From the NCBI RefSeq assembly GCF_000005505.3, contig NC_016133.3, forward strand, positions 40,327,237 through 40,391,236: 64,000 nucleotides of DNA, written 5' to 3'. The notes under the pieces were generated by a model, which had not been told where the DNA came from, did no database searches, and saw only the letters and a list, made by a program, of their open reading frames with translations. This stretch comes from Brachypodium distachyon (lineage: Eukaryota; Streptophyta; Magnoliopsida; Poales; Poaceae). Position 1 is the first letter of the stretch. Every line of letters begins with the position of its first letter. The translations under genes were made by a program, and so were the position numbers. Shown here in pieces: positions 44,262 to 56,727 of the stretch.

Positions 44262-44272
44262 TTTTGATTTAA

Positions 44273-47200
44273 AGGCGAACTCGGCATTTTATTTTTTTAG
44301 TAGGACTCGGCCCTTTTATCTTTCTGGGGGAACTTACTAGTCCCAAACCGCCTCATGGGGTGATTTTCTGTGGATTGTCGGGTTAAAATTAAACGGTTTT
44401 TAAAAGCCTATGCGTTTTCTCGGGCCAATACTTTGGGCCTCAATCATCGGCTGGCTGATTGGCCTTCTCTACCGTACTCGTATCGCCATGGCCCATCAGC
44501 ACTGGACTGGACTGGAAAGCTAACACAAGGACAGGGAGATTCCTCAAAAACAAAAAAAAACAAGGACAGAGAGATGAAGTGGAAAGAAACTCTGCTCGGA
44601 TGCTCCTGCAGAGACATGACAAGGACTGTAACTTTGGGATCTCGGATTCGGCTTTTGCTAGATGCTGCAGCACGTACGTGGCTTTCTACTCATCTCATTC
44701 TCAACTTCCTTTTTCCTGCGTCCTTGGGCCTTGGCTCGTCGCCTTTTCTCGGCATGTGCACGTCCGTCCGCGACCCGTGGATATGGTATGATCATAGAGA
44801 TTACGAATGTACTCCTACCAGACTACGAGTATATAGGTCTCGAATCTCGATCGGCCACTCACAAGTCGCAACCCGCAAGCTTGTTGCAGGGAATAATGCG
44901 TCTTCCTGGTGATCTTTGTAATAGCTGCTGCAGCGATCACTGCATGCCGTGCAATGATAGATGTGTTCACTGAACGCAAGGTTGGGTTATGTTTTGGTCA
45001 GGGACCATGATGGCTGTTTACTTTTTTTCTTCAGTCTGGTTTAACTGAAAATATCTTCCAATGGGCGACGCGGGCGCCGGCGGCAGCTCGACAGAGACTG
45101 CCCGCGACATGCATGATTGGGAGCTCTCTTAACATAGGCAATCATTCATTTTCCCTACCCACTATCGAAAAAATGTCCTTGATATCTCCTAGGCGTGTCA
45201 CTAACCCGCACTGAATCGAGGAATATATATGCAATAGCTCGTGGCTGGATTAAGACATGCCATTGTAGGAAGCCAATGCATGGTCCCCTAGACTGGCAAT
45301 GGTCCCCTAAATAAGGACATGCCATTGTAGGAAGCCATTCAGACATGCAATAGCCCCCCCCCTTCCCTTTGGCATGGCGGCCGTTCTGTGTCTTTGGCTC
45401 TCTGCACGTCGTCCTCGATTTTTATTCCATCCTGCCGGGACCTGGCTGGTTTGAGGTGCTTTACTGCTTTCATCGGCATACCTTTTTAGCAGTTTCTAGG
45501 ATCCGAGTATGTGTCCTTATTTAGATCGTGAAGTGTGCATATGTTCATGATACGATGAAGGATCTGTTGGTACCATTGGGGATTCTGAACTGGCGTTGGC
45601 TGCACCACTGCCACACACCTCGTACGACTTCGTGTATGAATTCCGGCCATTTGAGTTGCGGTGGATAGCGTTGTTAAAGTAATGCATTATTTTTCTCGCA
45701 AGAAAAAAGTGATGCATTATTCAAAGATCGTTATCTTCCTTGGAGAATGGTGTTCAGAGATCATACTATCAGGATAAGATTAAGAAAGTACTAGCCGCAT
45801 CGAGCCACATTCAGAGATCATACTATCAGTTCTGCCTGACCATAGGTCCATAGTATTACTGGGCATGGGTGGCCCGGCCCGGCCCGAAGACCGGGGTCCC
45901 GGGCCAGGCCCGGGTTTCACTTTTCCGTTTCAAACCTGGCTTGAAAGCTTGGAATGACTAAAACAGGTATTTTTAGGGAAAATAAGTATAAAAACCATTT
46001 GTTTATTTTGAAAATAATTATTTTAATGCTAACAAGGCCATTTTCCGTTTTTTAAGTACTTATGCTGGGATGCACATAATAATGTGTGAATTATGTCGCA
46101 TGGTTATAAGTTACAACCAAACGTTTTTTAGGCAGATTAAAACAAACTTCAAAATAGCGATATCATGTTTGTATTTTGTTTGCTCTGAATAGACTGGTAT
46201 GATCAACATATTAGCCATTGTGGCCCACCGACCACAGTATCGGTCATACGCCAAAACCACAGTGTGTGAAGCCTTGAAACCAACACGCACGGGAACGGAA
46301 ATTCCTAGCCGCATCATTAAATAAGAAATTTTCCATTGTCGACGCTATTCATCCATTTGATTTAAAGAAACGAAAGAAGGAAAAAACAAAAGAATTTTTC
46401 ATGTGATCTCAGTTTAAAAAGAAAAATAAAGGATTTTTACAATCCACATGTACGTCTTTTTTGTATTCCTTTGCATGAAAACAAGCCAAAAATATTTAGT
46501 GACATACTAACATTAATTAGAACTTTATGTTTGCATGTGGTTTGACTTAATTTGACCATGTTTAATAAGTTTTCGGAATTCAGTGAATAAGAGTGGCCCT
46601 TGATTTCCGGGATCAACTCCATGCATCCAGATAAAACCTTAAACGACCATGGATCGACCTCTGGTTCCAGATCGATCCATCCATCCCCATCTTCGACATT
46701 ACCAAATCACGGCCTTGACCTGAAATCTTGGAGCACAGCTTACACGCCTGTCTCGACGCAGCTGACATATCACATCAGAGGAGAAGGAACCATCCATATA
46801 TGCACCCATCAACCCGGGGCAATCAGGCGCCGACATTGCCGTGTCCCCTAGGGGCCTACCGCTCCCAACGTGAGGCGAGCCGCTCCTCCGTCGGCGCATC
46901 GTACAACCCCCTGTCGTCGTCTTGGCACGCGACAGCCAGAAAAAAAAAAACCCGATCAAGCAGCTCGGTCGCGGCCGGGCACGTACGTACTTCTCGTCAG
47001 GTCCATTTCGGATCTCCTATATATGGGCCGTCGCCGTCGTGCCTGCGTCCCCAAAGGACAAATCGGGCCTGGCCGTGACGTATGGCAAGGGGCGAGCCTC
47101 GCAGAAGTAGCCCGGCCTGACAGACCCACATCTTGTGTGCCCAGGAAGTTAATACAACTCCCGATATGTACACAGGCAGAAGCAGCCGTCGTCTTCTCCC

Positions 47201-49404
47201 ATGCGTGTTTTCGTTTTCACGAGTCTATTAATTACCGCGGTCCGGCCGTACTAGTTGTCTATACGAAGATGACAAGCTACGAGGAAAAAAAATCTGTGCA
47301 ATGCAATGCCATGAAGCGGTTCTAGATCGGCCTCGAACCGTCGAGAGCGCACGGTGACACCGACGCGAGCACGTACGTACGGCCGCCGTCGAGCCGTCAG
47401 GCATATTGGATCGGTTCTTCAGGGCAGAAGATGACACCGGCCGGCCGGGGGGTTGTGGTGAATGGCGTCCGGGCTTCTGTACCTCCCGGATCCCAGGCAC
47501 TGTACATGCGGTGATCTTCCCAGGGAGGAAGGTAACATAAGAGAGCTGCTTGGATTGACAAAACGAGAAGCAAACCCTGTGTCTGCGTGTGGATTGCGGA
47601 GAACGGTCTTGATCCGTTCCCGATGCATCTCGAGTTCTCTTTGACCGATCGTGAGCCGTACACGCAAGGAGATTGGCCGGCATGGCCTGAGCAGTCATGT
47701 AGCAACAATAAGCCACGTACGACTCAACTTGCCACGCGCGCATGTGGTTTCTTGATCCTAGTGGCACGAGGTTCAGAAATAAATTTGAGTCCATGAATCT
47801 ATATGTTGATAACACGATGTTTCTAGATAATTGAAGATTTTATTTCGGGGTCGTTGCACCAAGACATGGAGTAAAAGGAGTTTCTTCACACCTACGTATA
47901 GCTCAAGAACAACAAGGAAAGATGCACGAAACCCAGCGAAAATTTAAGGCAGGGTGAGCACGTTGAATCAGAATGAAAACGATGCACTTAATTAGGCCAC
48001 GAAAGGATGGGCCTGCGTACCTAGCCAAACTCTTGGTCAAATGCCATGTATGTTCGGAAATATTCTCAAGCGGTTTCATGGATTTGACGGATACGTGACA
48101 TTGCTCCTCTGGTGGTAGCATCTGACACGTAGCGACCCTTAGCCTCCTATGCTAGTAGCTAGCTAGCCATGGTCTAGTCCCTGTTCCTCGTACATATGCA
48201 TCCGGCCATGTACAAATGCCATCCGTTTCCCGGCTTTTGATTTGGTGTGACAGATCAAACGAAGCAGCTAGCATCTCGTACAACCATCGACATCCATCCC
48301 CGGCCGGCTGGCTCGGATCCGGCGGCCGGCGCGCTGGCACACGCAACAACAGTAACCAGAGCCACACAAACAATGCGCATTTGGAACCATCGAGAGATTG
48401 ATGCACGGAGAGCTCCATTTGCTTCCGGTCAACCGGCGACAAGGCCGGCGTTGTCGTCGCACGTCCAGAAGGCGCCGAGCCGAGGCGCGAGCTCCGTGCT
48501 ACTCCTTAGATTGTAGCCGGAAAGCCATTGCTTGTCCGGTCCGGACCCTAGATTGTGCGACGGCGACGGCAGGACGGTTGCGTACGCCCATCGCTGTGCC
48601 GGAAATAGTACGGCCTCCAGAGCCCGCTGTCTACAAATCTGTAAACAGTGCTCGCTGGTAGGTTCTGGAAATTTTTTGCTCCATCGATCGCCAGCGTCAA
48701 CGCAAGGGAGAGCGCCCGACGACTCCACGCTAGCTGCTGCCGTGCTGCCACGTCGCCGGTGTGCAATTCATTCTTCTTCAGTTTCAGGTTCGTTTTATAC
48801 TGTATAACTGACTCCTGGGTATAATTCGAGTGAGGAATCTCGCCGGTGCCTTCATCCATTTTTTGGGTGTTACATATGGTGATCGTAGTTTTGGTTCGCA
48901 ATGCTCTTTTTTCAGATGCCGCGACGGTCATTACTGAGTACGTGCTGACAGGCTGCCTCGTTAATTTCCCCCAAACATACACAAATTTAACGACGACGGT
49001 TTGCCACCTGCGCCGCCAGTTAACCGAGCAATCACATGTTGCTAGCCAACTAATAATTTGCAGCACTGGATATGTTGGCACCATTGGATTTGTTTTGCAC
49101 CGGCCAGATTGAGCTTTGTGGACATGGTGGCCCTGCCTACCAACAGATATTCGTCCTTGCCCTTTCTGTCAACGTTAGGTGCACCGGAACTCCGTACGGG
49201 AATGCTAGAATCTGAAGATATCCATGTCACGAAATTAAGTACAGTAACATAAACTGAAACTGCTGGAGACTTCGGAATAACAGTTGCTCTCGAATTCAAA
49301 GTTATTGAGATTTTGGTCTGCAAAAGACACAGGTCATTGGTAGATTGAGCCGAAGAAATCAAACGTTCTTATCGCAGGAGTAGTATATGTTGGTTTATTT
49401 TATC
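44273..49404. other. Long intergenic stretch; no supported gene
   Basis: Many short frames lie on both strands, none with a domain I recognise. A 23-base phrase GACATGCCATTGTAGGAAGCC occurs at about 45255 and 45307. A GGCCCGGCCCGGCCCG block near 45868 looks like the end of a hAT-type element, without a partner. The 46700-47800 and 48150-48800 parts are GC-richer and could hide promoters or relics. I see no coding gene. Confidence 0.4.
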
Positions 49405-49786
49405 ACTTTTGCTATTTATAGAGTAAATTTCATAGAACCACGGTTTTTGGGATCCACCTGTAAGGAAACACGTAAAAACGCCAAACCACTTAGTTTCGGG
49501 CTACTTGAGACAAACTGCCTCAAAACATATGGTTCTGCGGACGGTTTTGCAATAAGTGTGGTTCAGCGATACAACTGCCCTGAAAAGTGTGGTTCTCCAA
49601 AATTTACTCATATTTCTAAGACGACTGAGAAATAACAATTTTAAGTCGATCCCAAGGACCATCCGATTAAGTCACTGAGATTCGTCCAGGATTCAAACAA
49701 GTACAAATGATGGAAAAATCTTTATCGGATGCCTATGATCGTGGACTGAGAAATAACTATTTGTAAGTCAACTGAGAAATAGACAT
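49405..49786 (-). mobile_element. MITE with GAGAAATAAC motifs, split by a MULE-MITE
   Basis: The sequence CTATTTCTAAG-CGACTGAGAAATAAC ... GTCAACTGAGAAATAGACAT matches, in inverted orientation, the element at 62307-62490 over its length. The left tip (CTTTTGCTATTT) is separated from the body by the insertion at 49421-49609. The terminal GAGAAATA motifs are inverted. Confidence 0.68.
49421..49609. mobile_element. MULE-type MITE (189 bp)
   Basis: The ends are GAGTAAATTT and AAATTTACTC. The interior has TTTCGGGCTACTTGAGACAAACTGC and ATAAGTGTGGTTCAGCGATAC, shared with the 240-bp element at 55810. The flanking 9-mers CTATTTATA and ATATTTCTA match at 7 of 9 positions. The left terminus is shorter than in the 55810 copy. 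Confidence 0.75.
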
Positions 49787-52700
49787 TCCCTTATTTTATT
49801 TCCATGACATTATAGTACCATCTTACTTCAGTTGTTTGGAAGTGTGACATAATTGTATAGGGGTAATAAAACACGTGTGCTAGCTGTAGTATAATCTAAA
49901 CATAACGCATTGTGTCAATCTCACGGATCGTCGATTTCCTGGTAGATGGAAAATGAATACTCTCGCTCAAACTTTCACGTGCTCATCATTATTATAAGGT
50001 GACGACTCTGAAAAAAAAAGAGAGAGAAGATCTTGAGTTTCAGCCTGTTAAGCCACTCTTCTGGTTGGATAACTATCCTCCTTTATCTTTTGTTTTGGCA
50101 ACGTTCTCCTTTGCTTTCTTAACTTCGAAAAAAAAAGAGATAGTCCTGTAGTCCTGTGTTCGAACGAAAATCGTAAAATGTGTGACGAAGGTAGTAGCGA
50201 GGAAGTTGCAGGGGACGGGATACCTGCACACCATTGACCGTTGGGGGAGATTCTGGGCCACCTCACCGTCGTGCACGAACATCTGCCTCCGATATCCTGG
50301 CCGTGCTTCTATTCCGCTAGACAGAGAGAGGGAGCGAGAACCTGGGCCTGTTTCCTAAAATCCTAACGTCAAAGGGCTCACCGCGATTGACACATTCTAC
50401 ACTTTCGTGTTTAGCCGTCGCCATGGGCTCCAAAAGGTCCAGACCCAACACAAAGTCAAACAAGTTCGGACGTTGTTGCAGCACAAGGCACCGTAGAAAG
50501 TCCATCGAAATTCTGCTCCGGCCTCGTTCCAAAAGGCACCGTAGAAAGTCCATTGAAAATCTCAACGCCTCAACCACCCGCAAAGATCCCCTGAGCCCAC
50601 GAGGAGCCACCCCATTGGCTCAAGACTAAACGCGCCGCTCTCGGGGAGTTAATTCCGCAACGCAGGCCACCTGTCCCTTGCCGTCGTCGACTTGGGCACC
50701 CCCGCAGCGCGCCACCTGTTGCCTCTTAGTAGCAAATTTCTCAAGTCTCGACCGGTCACGACAACGTGCGTGTGAGACTTATTACTACGGTGTTATTTGG
50801 ATGATTGCAAGCGATGGCATAAGCAATTACGTATTGTACGTATAATGCAATGCAGACTGACGCTGGCATTTCTGAGTTCGTAATGCATGCATGAACGGTC
50901 GCCGTGGCTAACATACGTGGCGTTTCCCGGGGAGAAACACACGGGACGCATGGCAGACCCGTTCAAGCTCCGGGCGCCAGGTTTCCTGCCTCGATGGCGC
51001 CCCTCTCCGCTGTTTCTTGGAGCCGGACACTTCGCCACCGTTCATGGCCTGATGGCCGGACGCTTCCTTTTCTGGGGTGTGTGCGTTCCAGCCCGGCCGG
51101 ACCCTTCGCCACCGCCACCGTTCATGGCTTTTGGAAGCTTTCCTTCCTGATCTCAGGCGTTTCTTCTTCACGTCAATGCTCCATAGGAAATTAACAAAGA
51201 GCTGCTTACGCGCGCTCGTCTGCTTATGGTGCGTGCGTTTCTTTACGTGGAGCTCGCTCACTCTGCCATATGGTAGGAGACTAGGAGTACGTGTCAGATC
51301 TTCGTGATTCGTGTCCCATGCATGGAGCCGCCGCGACGCGCTTACAAAGCCCTCCGATCTGACCCACCGCCGACGGGCGCGTGCTGGCCATGGGCTGACG
51401 ACGGTTAGCTCAAACACTTATGTCTGACCTTCGAGATCGGCAGAATTCGGACCGATGCGGGCAGGTGGCTGGTGCAGATCAATGGCTGCGGTTACTTAAC
51501 AGTTAAACATGCTAAACAGAACTCTGTGTCTAGGCCGAAATTAGACCCACGTGGACCTTTCTCTGGTCACAAATTCCTATACAACATTCATTAATATATA
51601 TAAGCTAAGCAAACCGTGGTTTCCGTCGGATTCCAGATATTTTGGTGTGATTGTGTGGAATGTTCATGATCGGCAGCGTTTTCTTCTTTCTTTTTTTAGC
51701 ATTTTTTTTACGAATGTTTTTTGGCGGTTGGAGCTGTATAATGTGTATGTATTGGCATGGCCGAGGTGGTAAGAATTTTGACGCTAATAAGAAAAGAAAA
51801 CTCAATATCAAAATGTAAGGGTACATCTATATATCTCAAAAATCAATTTTGACTAACAGATAGATCAACTAGACGTGGATATGTAACATGACAGAGAACT
51901 GATGTAAAAGGAAAATATTTTGGAATATAAATTCAGACTATTATTTTTTTAAACAGAATTATATTTGGAATATAAATCCAGAGGTTGTATTGCATTTGTG
52001 CCACACAACCCATAATTTTTGGTCTAGATTCTTATCAAATTAGAGCTTTCGCATCTGCGGTCATCATATATTTGAAAACACAGAGTTCTGATTCATTTCA
52101 AAGATAAAGCAAAACAGAGCAATGTTTATAAACTAACAAATACTTCACTTTACATGTAAACTCTTAAATCAACAATTGCACCGCATATATGGAGGGAGTT
52201 AATTAAGAACGCTGCAATCGACCGTCTATGGGGTTAGTCAATTTGGATATCTCGTTCAATGGTTTGAGTGACCATTGACTATCCCTATTCTGAAACTACC
52301 TCTTCACCTTGACAAGCCTACTCCTTCCGCATCCATTTATTATCGTCTCACCTTCCAGTAGGTTGACAACATAGTGAATCGACGCGTTGTTAGCATCAGA
52401 GCCTTTCATGAAATAGGCTCCAACTAAATAGAATTAGAGGTTTTAAATATGGACAAAAAAGTTTAAGAATAATTTGCAAGTCAAAGCTTTCAATTATAAA
52501 TAAGAGCTTTCAACAGTACGAATGAAGATCTTTTGACAACAAGCTTTCCATCATTTCAAACATATAGAAGAACTATTCAAACTTTGAACAATCACATAAG
52601 TCTGCTTCTTTGTTTTGATGGAAAGACTGTAAGGGAAACCCCTACAACATATAATTGTGAGCATCATGATTTAAACACTGGTGGCTGGAGTCATGCACCC

Positions 52701-53190
52701 ACCACTCCACCAACACACCAAGAGCTGTTTCTCACACAAGTCTACTTCCAAATAAAAAAATTCCAAAACAAAACTCAAGAAATTGATATTACGCCTTACC
52801 GTTGATCTCTACATCCTACGAGACTTCCTAAACCATTGCATGTGACAGGAAGGCGCGCGCAACGAAAATCAAGAACATTGCAGTACCGATGGAGCTCCAA
52901 ACCCTAGAAAGAGAGAAGGGAGATTATGCGATGTATGGGAAGAAGATGAAGGGTGGAGTCGGAGAAAATCAAAGCTCCAACAAAAGAATAGATGTAGTAT
53001 GTCGGGTATTATGCTAGTTGTAGGCAAACGAGGTGGCAAGCAATCGGATGTTGGATAGCTGGAGGGCAATTTAATGTGGGTAGAAATAAGAAGATTTGAG
53101 TCAACTATTGGAACGTATGTGGGTCCGGACTATTGCGTGTTGAATTATAACAACTGCCATGAGTGACCATCTAAAATCCGTTCGTGGAGG
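49787..53190. other. Intergenic; no supported gene
   Basis: Contains a short duplicated phrase (GGCACCGTAGAAAGTCCAT at 50488 and 50535), GC-rich DNA at 50880-51420 with mirrored frames, and AT-rich DNA after 51500. Stowaway-like half ends occur near 52190 and 52320 without partners. The 52670-52745 piece (CTGGAGTCATGCACCCACCACTC) is related to a segment near 30020-30140. Confidence 0.4.
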
Positions 53191-53287
53191 GAAATCGAGA
53201 GGCTGACAGCTCAAGTGATTTTGGGCTTCAGAAGATATGGAAATCGAGAGGTCGACAACTCAAGTGATTCTGGGCTTTCGGAGATAT
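53191..53287. repeat. 49-bp tandem duplication
   Basis: GAAATCGAGAGG--GACA-CTCAAGTGATT-TGGGCTT occurs at 53191 and 53240 with a few changes, just left of the solo LTR. Confidence 0.75.
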
Positions 53288-53324
53288 TTGGGCCATGAAA
53301 AATCAAACACACACCCCACAACCT

Positions 53325-55021
53325 TGTTGGAAATATGCCCTAGAGGCAATAATAAATTTGTTATTATTGATATTTTCTTGTTCTTGATAAAGGTTTATTA
53401 TCCATGCTATAATTGTATTAACAGGAAACTAAATACATGTGTGGATAAATAAACAAATACCGTGTCTCTAATACGCCTCTACTAGATTAGCTCTTTGATT
53501 AAAAGATGGTTAAGGTTTCCTAACCATAGACATGTGTTGTCATTTAATAACGAGGTCATATCATTAGGAGAATGATGTGATGGACAGACCCAAACCTAAG
53601 CATAGCTTTTGATCATGTCACTTAAGTTTAAATTGCTAATGCTTTCATTATGTCAAGTATCATTTCCTTAGACCATGAGATCATGTCACTCCCTAATACC
53701 GGAAGAATACTTTGTGGACATCAACCGTCATGTCGTAACTGAGTGATCATAAAGGTGTTCTTCAGGTATCTCGGAAGATGCTTGTTGGGTTGTATGGATC
53801 AAGACTGGGATTTGTCACTCCATGTGACGGAGAGATATCTCTGGGCCCTCTCGGTAATATAACATCCTAATGAGCTTGCAAGCATGTGACTAATGTGTTT
53901 AGTCACGGGGATATTATATTGCGGTACGAGTAAAGAGAACTTGCCGGTAACGAGATTGAACTAGGTATGGTGATACCGACGATCAAATCTCGGGCAAGTA
54001 ATATATCGCGAGACAAAGGGAATTGGATACCGGATTAATTGAATTCTTGACATCGTGGTTCAACCGACGAGATCTTCGTGGAATATGTGGGAACCATTAT
54101 GGACATCTAGGTCCCGCTGTTGGTTATTGATATGATCATGTCCACATGTTCTCGAACCCGTAGGGTCACACACTTAACGCTTAATGTCGCTAGGGTTTGA
54201 TGAGATAATAGATGGTGATATCGAATATTGATTCGGAGTCTCGGATGGGATCCAAGACATCACGAGGAGCTTCGGAATGGTCCGGAGATAAAGATTTATA
54301 TATGGAAAAGCTGTTTCAGGGTTTCGGAAAAGTTCGGGGTATTTTTGGTATTGACCGGGAATATTCTAGAAGGTTTCAAAAGTTCTGAAATGTTTCGGAA
54401 TATTCCTGAGAATTTAATTGGGTCTCTATATGAATTAATTGGAACAATCTAATTAATTATCCCGGAGAGGAAACGTGGGGACTCCACCACGGTGGAGAAC
54501 CACGTGCGTGGGGAGGCCGGGCAGAAGGAGGAATCCTTCCGGGACTCCCCTAGCCGGCCCTAGCCTCTTCTTGGAGGAGGGGCAAACCCTGACCACCACC
54601 CCCTATATAAATAGAGGGGAGGGGCAGGGGGAGAGAAGACACCAAGCCCTCAGCTGGATCTCCTTCTCTCCCGTGCGCAGCGAAGCCCTGCCCGCGGAGC
54701 TCTCCACCATATCCTACACCACGCCGTCGTGCTGCTGAGATCTCGTCAACCTCTCCCCCTCGTCTTGCTGGATCAAGAAGGAGGAGACGACATCAAGCCG
54801 TACGTGTGGATACTAAGGAGGTGCCATACGTTCGGCATTGAGATCGATCTCATTGAAAGTACCACTACGCCAACAACGATCTCGTGATCGTAACGCTTTG
54901 TGGTCTACGAGGGTATGATGCTCATAATCTCTCTCGTTACTTATATCTGATAGATATTATTTTGGGTTTCTTTCGCACTTCTCGTAGAATTTTTTTTGTT
55001 TTCCATGCAACGCACCCATCA
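53325..55021 (+). mobile_element. Solo LTR of a BARE-1/WIS/Angela-type copia retrotransposon
   Basis: It begins TGTTGGAAATATGCCCTAGA, the well-known start of this Triticeae LTR family, and ends TTTTCCATGCAACGCACCCATCA. The length, 1,697 bp, fits the family. The flanking 5-mers AACCT (53320-53324) and AACGT (55022-55026) match at 4 of 5 positions. No internal domain or second LTR is next to it, so it arose by LTR-LTR recombination. A TATA box (CTATATAAATAG) lies near 54603-54614. Confidence 0.9.
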
Positions 55022-55026
55022 AACGT

Positions 55027-55800
55027 TTTCTTGGCGGCCCTATCTTCGCCAGTGTGGCTATCTAAAGCCAAGGTCAGACGCATGACGGGCTATCTGATGC
55101 AAACCTGTATACGTATATGGGCTGGCAAGATGAAAAATATATTAGAAACCAACATTATTGCACTACGTGTGCTCTGATGGGCTTGCATGGATCCACGGTC
55201 ACCACATGTGCCACATGTGTATACAAGCATATATGCCTCGATGATCTATATCTTTCCGCGCTCTTGTTGCTTTATTCATCCTAGGAGCACTCGTAAGAAA
55301 TTAAGTCTTTGCATGACATGGGCCCGCCTCTCGTAGCTCTTCACTATAACGAAATGATACAAGTCCTATCAAACAGTCAGATAAGGAAGATACATCATGA
55401 GTTTTCTTCTTTAATCTCCATGAAAATAACACAATATTATATCCATTTGTTTTAGGAAGCTACATATCAAACCATTTTTTTTCAAGATTTTATTTGCATT
55501 TATTTCCCCAGCTGCTCCCTACATATAGCTACATTTCATGGCTTGCTTATCCCCCCTTATCATTGTTCCTAGGTCTATCCCTAGGTGGATGAAGTTGGCT
55601 AATGACTACATGACTTTGCTCTTGCATATTATACAAGCTACGTCGACACTTACATCCCCCCTTTTAAGATATTCTAGTAGATCAATTTTACATTATTCGA
55701 GAGATTTATTTTAACGTGCTCAATAGTGTTGTCTCCCCTGGTGACCGTGACAATTTCGTAATGTTAATTTGCCATTTGTAAACCTTACAATGTAAACAGG
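55027..55800. other. Intergenic; no gene recognised
   Basis: AT-rich DNA between the solo LTR and the MULE-MITE. Nothing else is visible. Confidence 0.45.
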
Positions 55801-55809
55801 GTAAATAAA

Positions 55810-56049
55810 GAGTAAATTTCAGATAATCACAGTTTTAGGGCAGTCGTATCACTGAACCACACTTATTGCAAAACCGTCCGCAAAACCACACATTTTGAGG
55901 TAGTTTCTCAAGTAAAACCGCCAAACCACTCAGTTTCGGGCTACTTGAAACAAACTGCGTCAAAACGTGTGGTTTTGAGTACGTTTTTGCAATAAGTGTG
56001 GTTTAGCGATACGACTGCCCCAAAAAGTGTGGTTCTCTGAAATTTATTT
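55810..56049. mobile_element. MULE-type MITE (240 bp) with perfect 9-bp target duplication
   Basis: The flanking 9-mers GTAAATAAA at 55801-55809 and 56050-56058 are identical. The ends GAGTAAATTTCAGA and TCTGAAATTTATTT are inverted, and similarity between the arms extends about 80 bp (GGGCAGTCGTATC-CT-AACCACACTTATTGCAAAA). It is nearly a foldback. It lies about 425 bp upstream of the CYP707A TATA box. Confidence 0.88.
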
Positions 56050-56185
56050 GTAAATAAATCTAGATGTGGTCACGCAAGTGTAGAGTACTGTAAGAGGTCT
56101 TTTTAAATTTTCTTTGAAAAAAGTTTGGTATATAGAGCTGAAGTTTTTTTCGTTAAGTCAAAAACAATAAATCGTGTGGGAGATA

Positions 56186-56191
56186 CACGTG
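56186..56191. promoter_or_regulatory. G-box (CACGTG), possible ABA-responsive element
   Basis: ACACGTGC lies about 290 bp upstream of the CYP707A TATA box. ACGTG cores bind bZIP factors of the ABF/AREB type, and CYP707A genes are often ABA-induced. One site alone is weak evidence. Confidence 0.35.
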
Positions 56192-56473
56192 CCGATATTG
56201 AGCTCCGTCGGCAAGCTAAATTTGGAGATAGCTAAAAACCATACAAGTCAGCACAGAAGGGTCGAACCAAAACTTTACTTTCAGCCAAGCAATGTAACTG
56301 TATATACTCCCACTAAAGAGTAAGGGCCAGATGCCTTCTTAATCTTGCATTTTTCTCTCCGGCTCCCCGACGATTTTCAGAATTTCCTTACAAGCAGGAG
56401 CGGCGTAGACGAACACCAACCTCATTTATACCCGTCGCCTGCGGCCTATATACCCTGCCCCTCCCTCCCCCTC

Positions 56474-56481
56474 TATAAATA
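56474..56481 (+). promoter_or_regulatory. TATA box of the CYP707A gene
   Basis: TATAAATA in a C-rich context, about 250 bp upstream of the ATG. The expected transcription start is near 56505, giving a 5' UTR of about 220 bases. Confidence 0.75.
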
Positions 56482-56727
56482 CCACACAGGTGTCTGCTCA
56501 TAGCACCCACCATTTGGAGTATCCTCTCAAGATTGCTCGATCCCCTCGTGTCCCCCCCCTCATCTCTCCCCATCGATCGATCCCAAGCATCGGCACCACA
56601 CACACAAATCGCACTCAGATACGAGCTAGAGAGTACACAGCGAGGGGGGCAGGCCGGCCGGCATCACCAATTATAGCCAGCCCTGCTTATCTCTCCCGAT
56701 CAAGTACTATTGTGCATCGATCGATCC

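Noticed and set aside
47228..47815. 195-codon minus-strand frame as a gene
   Set aside because: No recognisable domain or splice context, and low-complexity composition with open frames on both strands.
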